Below, in pieces: positions 25,201 through 35,900 of a stretch of DNA of 64,000 nucleotides. The DNA is from Protula sp. h YS-2021 (taxonomy: Eukaryota > Annelida > Polychaeta > Sabellida > Serpulidae). The stretch is taken from positions 13,607,970 through 13,671,969 of the forward strand of contig OX457033.1 of NCBI GenBank assembly GCA_949752745.1, written 5' to 3'. Position 1 is the first letter of the stretch; the number at the start of each line of letters is the position of its first letter. The notes under the pieces are model-generated. The model made no database searches. It was not told where the DNA came from and saw nothing but the letters and a program-made list of their open reading frames with translations. The translations under genes and the position numbers were made by a program.

Positions 25201-27650
25201 CTGGTCTCCGAAGGTAACAAAAATGTACATATAGAAATTATTGTGCAATTTTTTCTTATTATTTGGAACAGAATTTTGTGGGGAATTAATTTTCGCGAAT
25301 TGGCCTTACTTCCCGTAAATAGCGAAAATTAGTTCCTCGTGAAAATTTCCACTTATACAGTATTCTATTGTGAGATCGTTCTAACGTCAGAATGTTGGCC
25401 TGAATGTAGACCGGCAAGCGTCGTTAATAAACGACCGGTTTCGAGTAATCCATGCGTCCTTCACCTTTCGACCATACTCCCCAAAAACTGTGTGTTCCGT
25501 AACTTGTCGGCTTCAGTGCCGACTGTCAATAGTTGAAAAGAGAACATAAAAATATTGTTTTATTTTTCAGTCAAAAAGAACTTAATTAAACATTATCAGT
25601 TCATTGAAAGAGTGTATCAAGTTCCGTTTCAAGAAGGCAAGGTCTTTTTTATGCAGGCGATAATACCGTTGCAGGCTATAATACCGTTGTTATAAACAGA
25701 TGACCTCTCAGAGATGTCGGCGATAAAACAGTATTTGTGCAATATTACAGTATTTCCAAAATGTCAGTGCTTTTAATAAACAATGTATAACAAACATAAC
25801 GCATTCTTTTTATCTGTTTAAAATTTCTTTCCAGTTCTTTGTGTTTTATTCCATTCTCTGCAATTGAAATCCACCACCTGATTTAGTTCGTAGGCGTCGT
25901 AAAAATTACTCGATACCAAAGCTACTCTAGAGTGGCTTGTGGGAACCAATTTAGCCTGAATGTTGGCAACATCTGTCATGGTATTTGAAATGATCAATAG
26001 GAGCACACAGCTGTCTCATAGCGGTGGGAGGCGCGGAGAGGGGGGGGGGGGGTACAAGATCCGACCTTCACCAGGGGGTGACCCAGTTCTCTCGTCCTAT
26101 ACTTTATGCTTGGCCCAGTTCTTGTGTTTATCACCTACTTAGGCGTATTCAGGTGTATTGAATAAAGATCTCAATATTTCCACAGTTTCTAGTACCGCGT
26201 ATGATTAAAAGTGCAGTTTAAGATTTGACTTCCCGCATTTTAGGATCGGTTTAAAAAGTCATGGACACACTTGGTAAACAATTTGAAGATGAGTTCACCC
26301 CCCTTCCCCCCCTGATATGTATTACAGCGGAGTAACTACTAAATTTATATTTTTTAGATTCACAGTGAAGGTAAAATGCATAAAATATTTACTAAATTTT
26401 AGCATTTAAAACCTCTGTCCTCTCCCTCCCTGCATAAAATTAAACCAGCATTAAAAGAAAGAAAAAAACTTTCATTGCAATTCCACACATTGTTTGCTGT
26501 TCTTTGACCTACTTTGCATATGCCTTCTCCAAAAGAGGACCCCAGAACTCCGGCGGGTTTCCTGCTTCCTGGCAGAACACCAATCTACCTTCGGCCACCG
26601 GAAGTGCATCATCCACGACAATGTCCCGGAACTTCCCGAACGCCCACAATCGGAATATGAACAATCCTTTGTGTAAATGCAAATAGAATAATATAAAAAA
26701 GGCCAAATCGTTCGAAACCTTGGTAACAAGATTTTTGTCAAGTGTGTTTTTTTTTCAATATTATTTTGTCACCACGTACTAGCCATTTGGTTCACAAAGA
26801 CTATGCGTCGACCATAGGCCTGGATTCACAACTTACCTCTTTATTTTAAATAACATATTTGATAATGATTCTTAAATAAAAATCTATAATCCTCAAGTAT
26901 AAATGCCATTTTAATTATATTTAGTTTAAAGTTAAACTTAAAGGAATGCAGTTAAGACTTAACTAGCTGAGGAGCATACCATTGTAAGAAACACCAAAAT
27001 TTTGGTGAAACTCGTGATATCCCGGTATCAGTTGTTCCATGTATCTGGCGTTAAGGGAGACCACAGCAAGGCAAAGGCGAAACCAGTCTCGGTCATGCCA
27101 TGGACGGGTGGGCAGGCGTATGGGACACACCCCTCCCTGTCCATGAAACTGCGCATGCTCGTGTATCTCCTAGCAAACAAAATTAGGGATTTTAGGAGGC
27201 GCATAAGGCGCCGAGCAATCCCGAAGAAAGCATTATTTTATCTGATCTCATACCCGAACTAAAATACATACATTATTTTTAGAGGGAGGGTGGGAAGGGG
27301 GAGCGAGTAGATCTGGGTCATAAATTTTATAAACTGACAGGTTTTCCAAGAATATTTATATTGGTTTTGAAAAAAAAATCGATGCTAAACAGGAATATAC
27401 TGCTTGAGAAATCTGAGTTTTATTAAAGTAATTTAAATAATTGAGATATAAAATAAAATAAATACCAAACCATCAAGACAGTTGCAATGAAAACGGGGAT
27501 AAAATTGCAAATATTGTGTATATATTTTAAGCAAAATGTATTTACCTTTGGTCTTTTAAAAACCATCGACTCGTAAGCGTTGTCTCCGGTGTACACAAAA
27601 CTTAAACAGCTCTGGTCAGGGGGGAATTCCTTGTCCACATACAACGTCAT
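19060..27650 (-). CDS. Calpain-like protein gene, partial, four exons recognised
   Basis: Minus-strand gene built from exons 27650-27546, 27169-26995, 26666-26513 and 19238 to about 19060. Junction phases agree at every step (0, then G split 1+2, then K split 2+1). The conceptual protein follows the calpain protease core in order: DKEFPPDQ and FKRPKEIH (residues about 6-39), a segment where the active-site Cys is expected, [19 protein letters not shown] (about 98-116), [13 protein letters not shown] (about 133-145), then YEAIETG and ALTDLTGD. Calpains are intracellular calcium-regulated cysteine proteases. Here the expected Cys is Asp63 (HDRDWF), so activity is doubtful. Start: ATG at 27650 gives a short N-terminus; earlier exons are possible. 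Exons for the His and Asn catalytic residues and later domains were not found to the left. It is either a very long gene running out of view, a non-proteolytic calpain homologue, or a dying copy. Confidence 0.7.
19660..19835. repeat. Short minisatellite, about 33-bp unit
   Basis: About five copies of GAGAGAACTGGGCCAAGCAT then AAAGTATAGGAC. A copy in the opposite orientation lies at 26085-26130, where the adjacent CACCAGGGGGTGACC also matches the GGTGAAGGTCTGACC word here. A dispersed element probably carries this repeat. Confidence 0.75.
20320..20790 (-). pseudogene. C2H2 zinc-finger protein relic
   Basis: The minus strand has a Pro/Gln-rich segment ([11 protein letters not shown]), then [17 protein letters not shown], then [21 protein letters not shown], a C-x2-C-x12-H zinc-finger pattern, and in another frame [19 protein letters not shown]. 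At least two in-frame stops and one frameshift break it. It reads like a zinc-finger gene fragment, perhaps from a mobile element. Confidence 0.45.
21105..21155. repeat. Hairpin with 18-bp perfect arms
   Basis: CGTATTATATTGCCAATA and its reverse complement flank about 15 bp of loop. It is a small fold-back, possibly the remnant of a MITE. Confidence 0.75.
22015..22280. repeat. TTG/CATTGTTGC-rich simple sequence
   Basis: A run of TTG trinucleotides and CCATTGTTG-type nonamers about 265 bp long. It gives spurious Leu-rich and Thr/Met/Asn-rich frames on the two strands. A shorter related patch on the other strand lies at 24400-24460. Confidence 0.85.
22281..22900 (+). pseudogene. Relic of a C2H2-acidic-helical protein, mobile-element type
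   Basis: Open segments in three successive frames make one sensible protein. The first has [18 protein letters not shown], a zinc-finger-like Cys pair, and STHMKQ, then an acidic stretch ending [14 protein letters not shown] (to 22587). A second frame gives [17 protein letters not shown] (about 22590-22660). A third gives [16 protein letters not shown] and the acidic tail [15 protein letters not shown] (to about 22890). Each break looks like a small indel. I recall similar layouts in unassigned mobile-element proteins of invertebrates but cannot name the family; this is inference. The left edge merges with the TTG repeat. Confidence 0.45.
23225..24129 (-). pseudogene. Possible PC4-like (p15) protein relics
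   Basis: The minus strand has an ATG at 24129 opening a 49-codon Lys/Pro/Thr-rich repeat ([17 protein letters not shown]) with a stop. A basic stretch ([18 protein letters not shown]) follows near 23910. Then comes [16 protein letters not shown], a stop, and [21 protein letters not shown] near 23710-23760. The VNIREY core resembles the start of the PC4/p15 single-strand DNA-binding fold. A further minus-strand segment near 23240-23350 ([16 protein letters not shown]) could be its partner. All are broken. The assignment rests on one short motif and is tentative. Confidence 0.3.
24665..25360. mobile_element. MITE, about 696 bp, flanked by TA
   Basis: The left end starts CAGTATAAGTGGAAATTTTC and the right end is its reverse complement with one change. 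Matching inverted sequence (TTTTCGCGAATTGGCC type) extends further inward. TA lies directly outside both ends (24663-24664 and 25361-25362), as expected for a Tc1/mariner-like target duplication. There is no coding frame inside, so it is non-autonomous. Confidence 0.85.
26007..26145. repeat. G-run and minisatellite-family copy
   Basis: A run of about 12 G at 26041-26052 is followed by a reverse-orientation copy (26085-26130) of the 19660-19835 repeat. Confidence 0.6.
26513..26666 (-). CDS. Calpain-like gene, exon 3
   Basis: 154 nt on the minus strand between acceptor ACACAAAG and donor GTAGGT. It encodes [19 protein letters not shown], then [13 protein letters not shown], the most diagnostic calpain signature in the gene (the FRFW...VDVVVDD and LLEKAYAKL region of the family). 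The frame is clean. It uses one base of exon 2 for its first Gly codon and gives two bases to the Lys codon completed by exon 4. Confidence 0.85.
26995..27169 (-). CDS. Calpain-like gene, exon 2, with substituted active-site cysteine
   Basis: 175 nt between acceptor TTGTTTGCTAG and donor GTGTTT, 58 codons plus one base, all open. It begins EIHEHAQF, which continues exon 1's FKRPK as calpains do. The region [15 protein letters not shown] aligns with the family's active-site segment, in which Cys precedes Trp-Phe; here that residue is Asp, coded GAC, and the usual upstream Gln-Gly is not visible. It ends with [13 protein letters not shown], the link to exon 3. Donor and acceptor are acceptable but not strong. 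Confidence 0.6.
27546..27650 (-). CDS. Calpain-like gene, exon 1 or first recognised exon
   Basis: Minus-strand exon ending at donor AAAG|GTAAAT (27546). It encodes [12 protein letters not shown] and VFKRPK, the usual N-terminal start of a calpain protease domain. I place the start at ATG 27650, which gives 35 codons in phase 0. The frame is also open upstream to about 27728, but without an ATG or a convincing acceptor. Confidence 0.6.
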
Positions 27651-28689
27651 ATCCGGTATTTCAGCAGTTTTCACAATTAACTTCACAAGGCCCTTTTTGT
27701 ACAATATAATCTTCTTGTTAATGGTCACTTTTTACTCAAAAATAAACCCACTTGTGCTTTTATGTCACTGGAGTTTTTATGAAGAACTGATATTATATAA
27801 CATTTATTTCAGCTGAAAATGTGATAATTTTAGTTATTCCGAATGCATCTTTTACAAGTATGCATGTTTTTATATTATTTTTTGTTCTGTTTAGAGCAAT
27901 GTGCAGAATAATCCGAAATGTAGCAGACAAAATATTTTAATATCTTCTTTGATGTAATTTATAATAGAAACGATATTGTGGCACGTGTAGTATATAACTC
28001 TGTGATACAGTTCCCTTGTTAAAGTAACAACGTTTAATTATCAAGCAGATGTGACGTCACCTGGTTGCTAGACAACTGCACCACAGCTGTAATAGTACTT
28101 AGGTGCGAACGACGCCATGGTAACGGGACAATGCATTGTTTAAATATCGGCCAGCTTGCTAATTATAGTGACAAGTAAAAATAAGAAAATGACGCAAATT
28201 GAAATCTTTAATTTCCTAAACAAGTAAATACACCACTGGAATATTTTCATAAAGTCATTATTTTATCTATGAGGATTATGCTTTTGAAATTTTTACTTTT
28301 TAACAGATCTAATATATTTCTGAGAAAATATGATTCCAGATTGTCTGAAAGATGATAACGAATAAAAATGGATCTAGAAAAAAAATAAACAAAAAATGAA
28401 GAAAAAGAAGAAGAAGAAGAAAAAGAAGAAGAAAAGAAATTTCAAAGATCATATATTTTGGGAAAAAAAGCTTGAATCTTATTTGTATGTTTGTGATATC
28501 TGCCGTGCGCGGAAAAATTGGTCTTCGGGTGCTTTTCATTTCACTTGCGAAGGCAGTTGTAGCTATAAGCCCAATAAAATAGGAAAAAATGTCCGACTTT
28601 CACTGGGGGAGGGGGGTCAGTGCACTAGTTACAAATTAAATCTGGGCACTGCTACTACTGAGGGTTTTATGGAATTACGTTTTAAAATT

Positions 28690-29095
28690 TATTCATTTTT
28701 TTATCTGATATCAATAACTGAATTTTAGATAACAAAAAGTCCAGTATTTGTATCAGAATATTTGAATCTGTGAAAACGTTTAATTCATTTTTACATCACC
28801 AGTTCTGTAATTGATATCAATAAAATGATTAAATTTCTTTTGTTAAAAATTACCTTATTAATATCAATAAAACAAATTTAATGTCTGATTTCAGTATGCT
28901 ATGTTAAACATTGAATTACTTATATCGATAATTCAGTTATTGATATCAAGAAAATGGCTTTGTTTTATGGTATCAGATTTTTTTGATGTCAAGAAATTAT
29001 TAAATGACCATAAATTACGACATCAAGAAATCATTTCTTGATATAATTTAAACAATTTTGATATTAACAATTCAATAAGTGATATCAGAAATAGA
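28690..29095. repeat. Second block of GATATC-centred palindromes
   Basis: ATTGATATCAATAAA, TTGATATCAAGAAAA and TGATATCAG recur through about 400 bp. This is the same style as 16965-17770 but with AATA-rich spacers. Confidence 0.65.
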
Positions 29096-29562
29096 AATAT
29101 TGCCATAAAAATTCAACGAAATTAGCACTGCGCGCGGACTACGTCCGACTCCCCCCCCCCCCCCCGCTTTTCTCCTCGTTTTTTTTGTACATGCATGACA
29201 ACACATAAGTGCACCCCCCACCCCCACCCCGGTCGACTTTGATTGGTTGGCACCTATTATCGACGAGCACAGGTTATCACAATAATAAAAAAGCATGTTT
29301 TCTGAGCAACATCACAACACATCCTCCGCATTCAAAGGTTTTCCCATCTGAAGCCAGTTCCTGTTCGAGAACACTCATTATCCTACTACTCAAAGGTTTA
29401 CCCATCTGAAGTCTTGCATCTCTGGCATGAGTTCAAATGACGTAAGGCTATGACAGTTCCCAGTGTAATTACAAGTCAATAAACCACTCGATGTTTTATA
29501 CAAAAAAAAAAAAAAAAAAAAAAAAAACCACTCAACACGCAAGAGCGTTGTTGCTCTTTGTA

Positions 29563-29575
29563 CTATATATACATA
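29563..29575 (+). promoter_or_regulatory. TATA-like element upstream of the aminotransferase gene
   Basis: CTATATATACATA lies about 60 bp before the ATG at 29629. It is a plausible TATA box, but AT-rich DNA makes chance matches common. Confidence 0.3.
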
Positions 29576-29628
29576 AGGCATTATTTTTTTATATATTCTG
29601 TACTGGTATTTATCTAGTACATTAGTAC

Positions 29629-29903
29629 ATGTGTTATAGACAGGCAAGCACCGCTACACACCGGCTGTTCTTGAAGGATTTTAACTGCATCGATAGTACC
29701 TATGAGTTAATAAAAACGCTAATAGCAGATATTGGCGTTAACAACCAACAAATATACAGTACGCGAGGTGAATATTACCGCAAAATGTGTGATTTTGGAG
29801 AGATAATTCGACAACGAGATTTTTACTTTCTTGACGGATATGCTTATCTTAACCATGGATCTTACGGTGCTGTACCGAAACCTGTGCACGAAACAAAACT
29901 GAG
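29629..29903 (+). CDS. Aminotransferase gene, exon 1
   Basis: It encodes the N-terminus up to ETKLR, with FLDGYAYLNHGSYGAVPKPV typical of the family. Donor AG|GTAATC at 29904; the Arg codon is split 2+1 with exon 2. Residues 1-52 are poorly conserved in type, and ATG 29785 may be the true start. Confidence 0.88.
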
Positions 29904-32900
29904 GTAATCGCGCTGGCTTCTATTTCTAGCTACTGCTTTGATTCTCCATGATAGAGCCACGATATCGCAGTAATGGCTTATCGGAAAGTAATCTTCAGTG
30001 AAGTTTAGCTTCACAGCTTCTAATACAAGTTTTACACCCTTGTTTTTTTTTTAAATTAATGAAATGTATTCAAGTATAATTTTAAGTACAATTAAAATGT
30101 AATTTTTCTTAATAAAACTTGATGTTAGCAAGAACTGAGAATATTGTTAATAATTTTTATAAGTTTATAATTTTATAAATGGCGACGGTATAACAACTGT
30201 TAATTTTATTCAATAATTCATTTGTTTCATTGTTTTTGTTAAGAGTTTAGGATGTTTCTCTTGTCCCTGTACTGCTTCTAACAAAAGTTGCAGTTGTCTT
30301 TTAAGTTTAATAATTTGTGGCTCATTGCGATTTGTGAGAAATGTCCAAGAAGCAGAATGTATTTATTAATCTGTTTTTATTTCGTAAAACGAGCTTTTAC
30401 TAGCACAAGCCTGTAGTTCGAACAGTTCTATCCCGCCATTTGCTCAACAGCCAATAAGAAGTGGGGAAAGACGTTGCATTACGTCACTGCTATAATGCGG
30501 CATTCCCTTTAGGCCCACCCAAGAAGTGCAAACTCCGGCTTGTTGTGGGACGGAGGTTGGGATAAGAAATCTAGAAGTGGAGGACTGAAATTATGCTTTT
30601 CTCGTAAAGCCTCGTTTTACGGAATCAAACAACAGTTGTACATCGCAACAGCTTTCAATTCGAGCATCTTCACTTTTAGATGGGATTAAATGAAAGACGA
30701 AAAACTCAGTTAAACATTTTAATGATCATTCTGACAGTGTTTCGAGGGGGGAATGGTTATTCCCGAACTGAAACCAATGCACAGTTATTCATAAAAACAG
30801 CTATCACTACAAAAATGTAAAAATAAACAAGTTGTCTGATTAAGTTGTATGCTAACAGACTGATTGAGGCTGTGTGATCGATTTCCACTGGATTGATCAC
30901 AAATCTCAATCACACAGGAGGTGCAAGAGAACGTCTGCAATAAAAACAAGTGTTTTGTTTAACATATCACATGCAGAATCGTGAACCCAAAGGATTCATT
31001 AAACAAAGACATCAAAGTAGCCGAAATATGCAATTGAAACTCATTCACATACAAATAAACCAGTGACATAGAACAACTGAGCTGGTAAATCGGTACAGAT
31101 TTTAAATTCAGTTTTACGAAAAAAGTAAAAGATAGAGCACAAAAATTAAAAATAACCGCTTAAAATCGATATTTTCAACGATATACACCAATTACGGGCC
31201 AAAATTCACATAAAACATTCTCTGGAATACGTAGGAACTCAAAGAGAGACCAAAACTTAGCCTTCCTAGCTCGCCTTTTCCGGACGTCGGATACAATTTT
31301 TAGACACAATTTTAAGTTTTACTATGTGAGTAACCCGCATAATTCAGGCAAGCAGTTTGCGTCTCAAGAATGTGGCTGCTTTTGTTTGTGAACTCTTTAA
31401 TATCGTAACGATTGTCTTGCCTAGTCCCCAGTGGGTTATTTTTCGAAGAGTTTTGTATTGTTAATTGAAATTGTCATATAAATTAACCAAATAATATTGT
31501 TACTCAAAACTGAAAATGAAAAGAAAAAAAGGGCAAACATAAATGTGTGACTCTTGTTGACAGATAGGTTAGGAAATTATAATGTACAGGGCTCATCATC
31601 CTTACTCTTTGTACACCACTTGTCTGACCACTCTTCATTTCAAGTTTGAACCATGTAATTTTTTGGGAGGGGGAGGGTAATAAATGAGAAAAAAGGTTCG
31701 TTTTTTTCACACCGAGTCTATTGAGCTTTAAATTTTAATTTTAACTGGCCGTCATGTCCAGATACGGGATAATTCTGTTTTCAATCCAAGATGATGCGTT
31801 TCATTCGCTGTAATTGATTATTCAGTCCAATTAGACTTAAAGAACTTTGTGAGGGGATTAAAGGATGAGCCAAGGATGCTGGAAAACTAAGAAGTTGGGA
31901 ATCTTTACAAACCCTCTTCCACCCTGGTGATCCTGATTCTGAATTAACAACAGTTATTGCATAACCTGTGTAATCTGGACACCTTCCTTGCTAATTTCGG
32001 ATAAATTCTGTCACTCGCAACGTTGTGCGAATTGATTAGGTTTTAATTGTAGATTCGTATTAATACGTTCGCAAAATGTGCTGCTCATTCTGAGTTTATG
32101 ACCTTTAAAAGTAGTTTAAAAATGTAGCCACCGTTGCACGTGTTATGTTGAAGGCTTATGCAGGTGTTATTTTGAAGGCTTATGCAGGTGTTATTTTGAA
32201 GGCTTATGCACGTGTTATGTTGAAGTCTTATGTACGTGTTATGTTGAAGGCTTATGCACGTGTTATGTTGAAGTCTTATGTACGTGTTATGTTGCAGGCT
32301 TATGAAGGAGCTGGAGCAAAGTCCGGATTTTTGGTTTCACCTGACATCTGATCAGAAATGGAAAGAGAACCGACAAGCGGTGGCGGACTTTTTGGTCTCC
32401 GATGTAGAAAACATAGTGTTGGTAAATAACGCAACAACAGGTAACCCTTCCTGCCTTATTTCTATATAACAGCTGTTGTTAATTTTTTATGTTTCTTTCT
32501 GATGTGCTTTCCTGTCTCTCCTCACATAAATAAGTGCAACCTCAAAACGCATACGAAATACTTTCTTCCTAATTTTCTTTTGCTATCGGTAACAAAATCA
32601 CTATTGATTAAAATTTATGATCTGAACATATACAAATCTAACTGACATTTATTTCGAGTTACGTTTATAACATATTCAAAACTAAGAGGATACTCATACA
32701 CTTAATACACAAATACATTGAAACTAACTGTACACTCTCTTTTTTGAAAAATAATTGTTATCCATCTATGATCTTGTTAATATTATTTGATATGAATTAG
32801 AAATAGAAACAATGAAGAATAATAACAAATCGTGAAAAAAGTCTCACCTTCCTCCACTTTAACACCACGTCGCAGAAAGACCCAGTTTGTACGGCTGTTA

Positions 32901-35900
32901 TTTGATATCATTACTTAGATAAGACTATTTTAAAAACAGACACATCACTCAGTTATAAATAACATCAGTATTAATGAAGAGGACTGTAGCATGAGAACAA
33001 AGCAAAATAAGATTAGATAAACATATAAACAATAAAAAATAAATAAAAGTAACTTTCAAAAAACTTTGCGAAAACAAGGGTAAAAAATGTACGAGATATG
33101 AAGTAAAACATCATAATTTTATGATGCGTAAAAACGAGACAAATTTAAATAATTTATTTTAATTGTTAAATGTTTAGATATTACTATGAGAGATACAAAT
33201 ATATACGCAATATACTTAATCATTTGGTATAGTTTTAATTGTAAAACATAAAATTGCTAAAGTTACGTTGACACAAGGTTAAGATAAAGATAAGATAAGA
33301 TAAAAGTTAAGATAAAATATGCCATCATCGGCTTTTAATATTTGTTTCAAAACGGTTTTTCTCGCAATTTGCTATATGTTGATTTTATCTGTTCTTCACA
33401 GCTTGTAATGCCGTTGTGAAGTCGTTAATATTTGAAGAAGAAGAAAGCATACTTGTAAATTCTTACACGTATGGAGCCGTGTCTAAAGCTTGTCAGGCAG
33501 CGACCAGTCAATCAGGTGACGTGTTTACCATTACTTTACATGTTTGTCAATCCACTGTATAACTGTACAAACTTGAATTATGATTAAAACTATCGCTTGC
33601 ACTCAGGCAAAATTCCTCTGCGTAATTTATTTAATGCCTGCTTGTGATATTCTATGCTGCATTTCCAATATGCCCATACATATTGGTTATTGTTACAGTG
33701 AAAGGAGTATAAAAAGATTTATTGCACAGACAAATAAGTTGTAAAACGACCAGGCAATCGCTTTCAACACATTCTATTGGAATCCAAGATTTACGCAGAA
33801 TTATAGTTGTGTTACTGCTGTGTGTGGTAAATTAAACGAAGTTAATTAACTATGTTTCCGTATATTTCATCCAAACTACGAAGCGCTCAAAATAATATCG
33901 AAAATGTCTTCTGAATGTTGAGCCTTATTGCGTAATAAGGCTGAACATTCAGAAGGCATTTTCGATATTACTTTGAGCGCTTTGTATTTTGGATGAAATA
34001 TATCGAAACAGCAATGTTCACATACATAAAGTTAGAAAAAGGACGCATATTTATGGTTACATATCTAACAACTAAAAATCCTCAGTCTGCTTTATCCCCA
34101 TGTTTGCAGGGAAATCTTCGAATAATGGTAACAAAGGTAACAGTGCAAGAAAAATAGTTCTTGCAAAAGCCCGCCGAATTGACAATTTCCTTCCGAAAAT
34201 ATAAAGTAATAGTGATGTAATTAGACAAAAGAGACACATTTTAAAACCTGTGATTATTCAACCGTACAGTTTAAAAAAAAAACGAATAGAACACGTCAGA
34301 TATTGAACTATTAATAACTGTGTGTATATGTTTATTGAAGTATCCAGCATGAATTTTTTTCCTAAAATGGGTTAAGAATAGACCTCAGGTTATTTTCAAT
34401 TCGTTTATATCATTTTAAGCAACCTCTTTAGTTATAAATAGAATGCTATGTGGTGTTGTAATTTAATTAACATCATGCGGTTTTTTCTGCCTCTACATGT
34501 CCAAAGCAAATTCTATTCTGTACGTATTTAGGAGGCAGGGTTACAACTCTTCAACTGCCATTGGAACTGGACAAACAGAGGGTGATAGACTTATATAAGG
34601 ACGCTTTGGCAAACAAACCAAAAATAAAACTGGTTATTCTTGGTAAGTTGTTTTGATTAGTTATAAGACTTAATTTTTCGGGTTTAAACATTTCTATCGC
34701 ACATTTCAGGCAATAACGTTAATAATATTTGCACACCTGACAAAAATAACCATATTTGAATCACACTGTTCTTCTCAGATGTTGCCCAAGCCTTACCCGG
34801 ACCAAACAGACACAACCTTTCCTGTTTGCACTGCAAGACACAAGCCTCTCCGACCGAACTATATATGAAAATACTACCCTTTCGATTCCGTTAATTTGAA
34901 AATGATTGTTGTAAATTGTTCTAATTATCGAATAATTATGACCTTATGACGTTCCTAATTGTGTGTTATTATAGGAAAGCTAGGTGGAGCTAGGTGCTTT
35001 ATATTGGATTCGAACACACGTGGAAGGCCTGTGAACGAACCCTTTAGCTGTAAATTCATTGATATTCCACAAATGTTCGAATCCAATACAAAGTTCACCA
35101 ACACCATGTTCTATAGCTATTATAACACAAATATACTTAACCTTGCCTTAGATAGCCTAGCAGAGCAGTAATATACTCCTTTCAGCGTTCGAATCCTCCG
35201 CTGCACTGCGACACCGCTAGTGTGTTGCATGGTAACTTTCGTTATGCAAAGCAAAAAAAAAAAAGATTACGTCAACCGAAACTGTATCACATTCACGTTG
35301 ACTTATAGCTATGACATTCGAATGAAAGTGTCGAACGACGTTTCAATAGCAACCATATTCGAATTGTATTCAAATGTAGTTCGAAGATTATTTTTGTCAA
35401 ATGTACAGCACTAAACGGTAAGTCAGATCATAATCTATATATAAATTTCTTTTACATTTATCAAACCTGTTGCTTTGACCAACATTTTGCTTTCCATTTT
35501 CATACCATCTTTGCTCTAGGCGCGTCCGGGTCACTTCAAATGTTTAAATAGTTGTATCTTTATCAATTCTTACTTCATATTAAGATTCAAAAACTAAATG
35601 AAGAGTACGAATGTTTTTCAGCTTGCAATTGAATTACTCTGGGTAGAATACTTAAAGCAAGAGATTTTAGGCGAAAGAAAACTTAAATATAGTGGGGGAC
35701 AACTACTGCTTATCGGCAGATTGGTGGCATGATTTTTAAAAATAAAAACAGTGCAATTTAACTCAAATAAAAAACAGGTCAAAACGATGCAAATGAAATT
35801 CAAACCATAAAATAACAGAAATACAACATGGTCAAGACAGAAATACAGGGAAACTGTGCACATTCACTTTTGATTTCTGGACGTATTTTCCTGCATTTCC

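Larger units (their letters stand above)
19239..26512 (-). other. Large intron 3 of the calpain-like gene
   Basis: 7.3 kb between exons 3 and 4. It holds a short minisatellite (19660-19835), a zinc-finger relic (20320-20790), a hairpin (21105-21155), TTG/CAA-rich sequence, relics of C2H2 and possible PC4-like frames (22281-24129), and a TA-flanked MITE (24665-25360). About 19240-19660 and 25365-26000 show nothing further that I can name. Confidence 0.6.
27651..29628. other. Intergenic region between two divergent genes
   Basis: This 2-kb region separates the 5' ends of the calpain-like gene (minus) and the aminotransferase gene (plus), so it should contain both promoters. It holds a GAA/AAG-rich patch (28396-28440), a GATATC palindrome block (28690-29095), a C run (29151-29165), a direct repeat of CAAAGGTTTWCCCATCTGAAG (about 29333 and 29391), and an A run (29503-29527). 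I see no further gene. Confidence 0.6.

Noticed and set aside
26494..26686. Two plus-strand 60-codon frames
   Set aside because: They are antisense to calpain-like exon 3, which has the real motifs and splice sites.
27002..27262. Plus-strand 86-codon frame
   Set aside because: It is antisense to calpain-like exon 2 and starts at GTG.
34990..35200. tRNA gene suggested by TTCGAATCC words
   Set aside because: No cloverleaf partner stems or A box could be placed; at most SINE debris.
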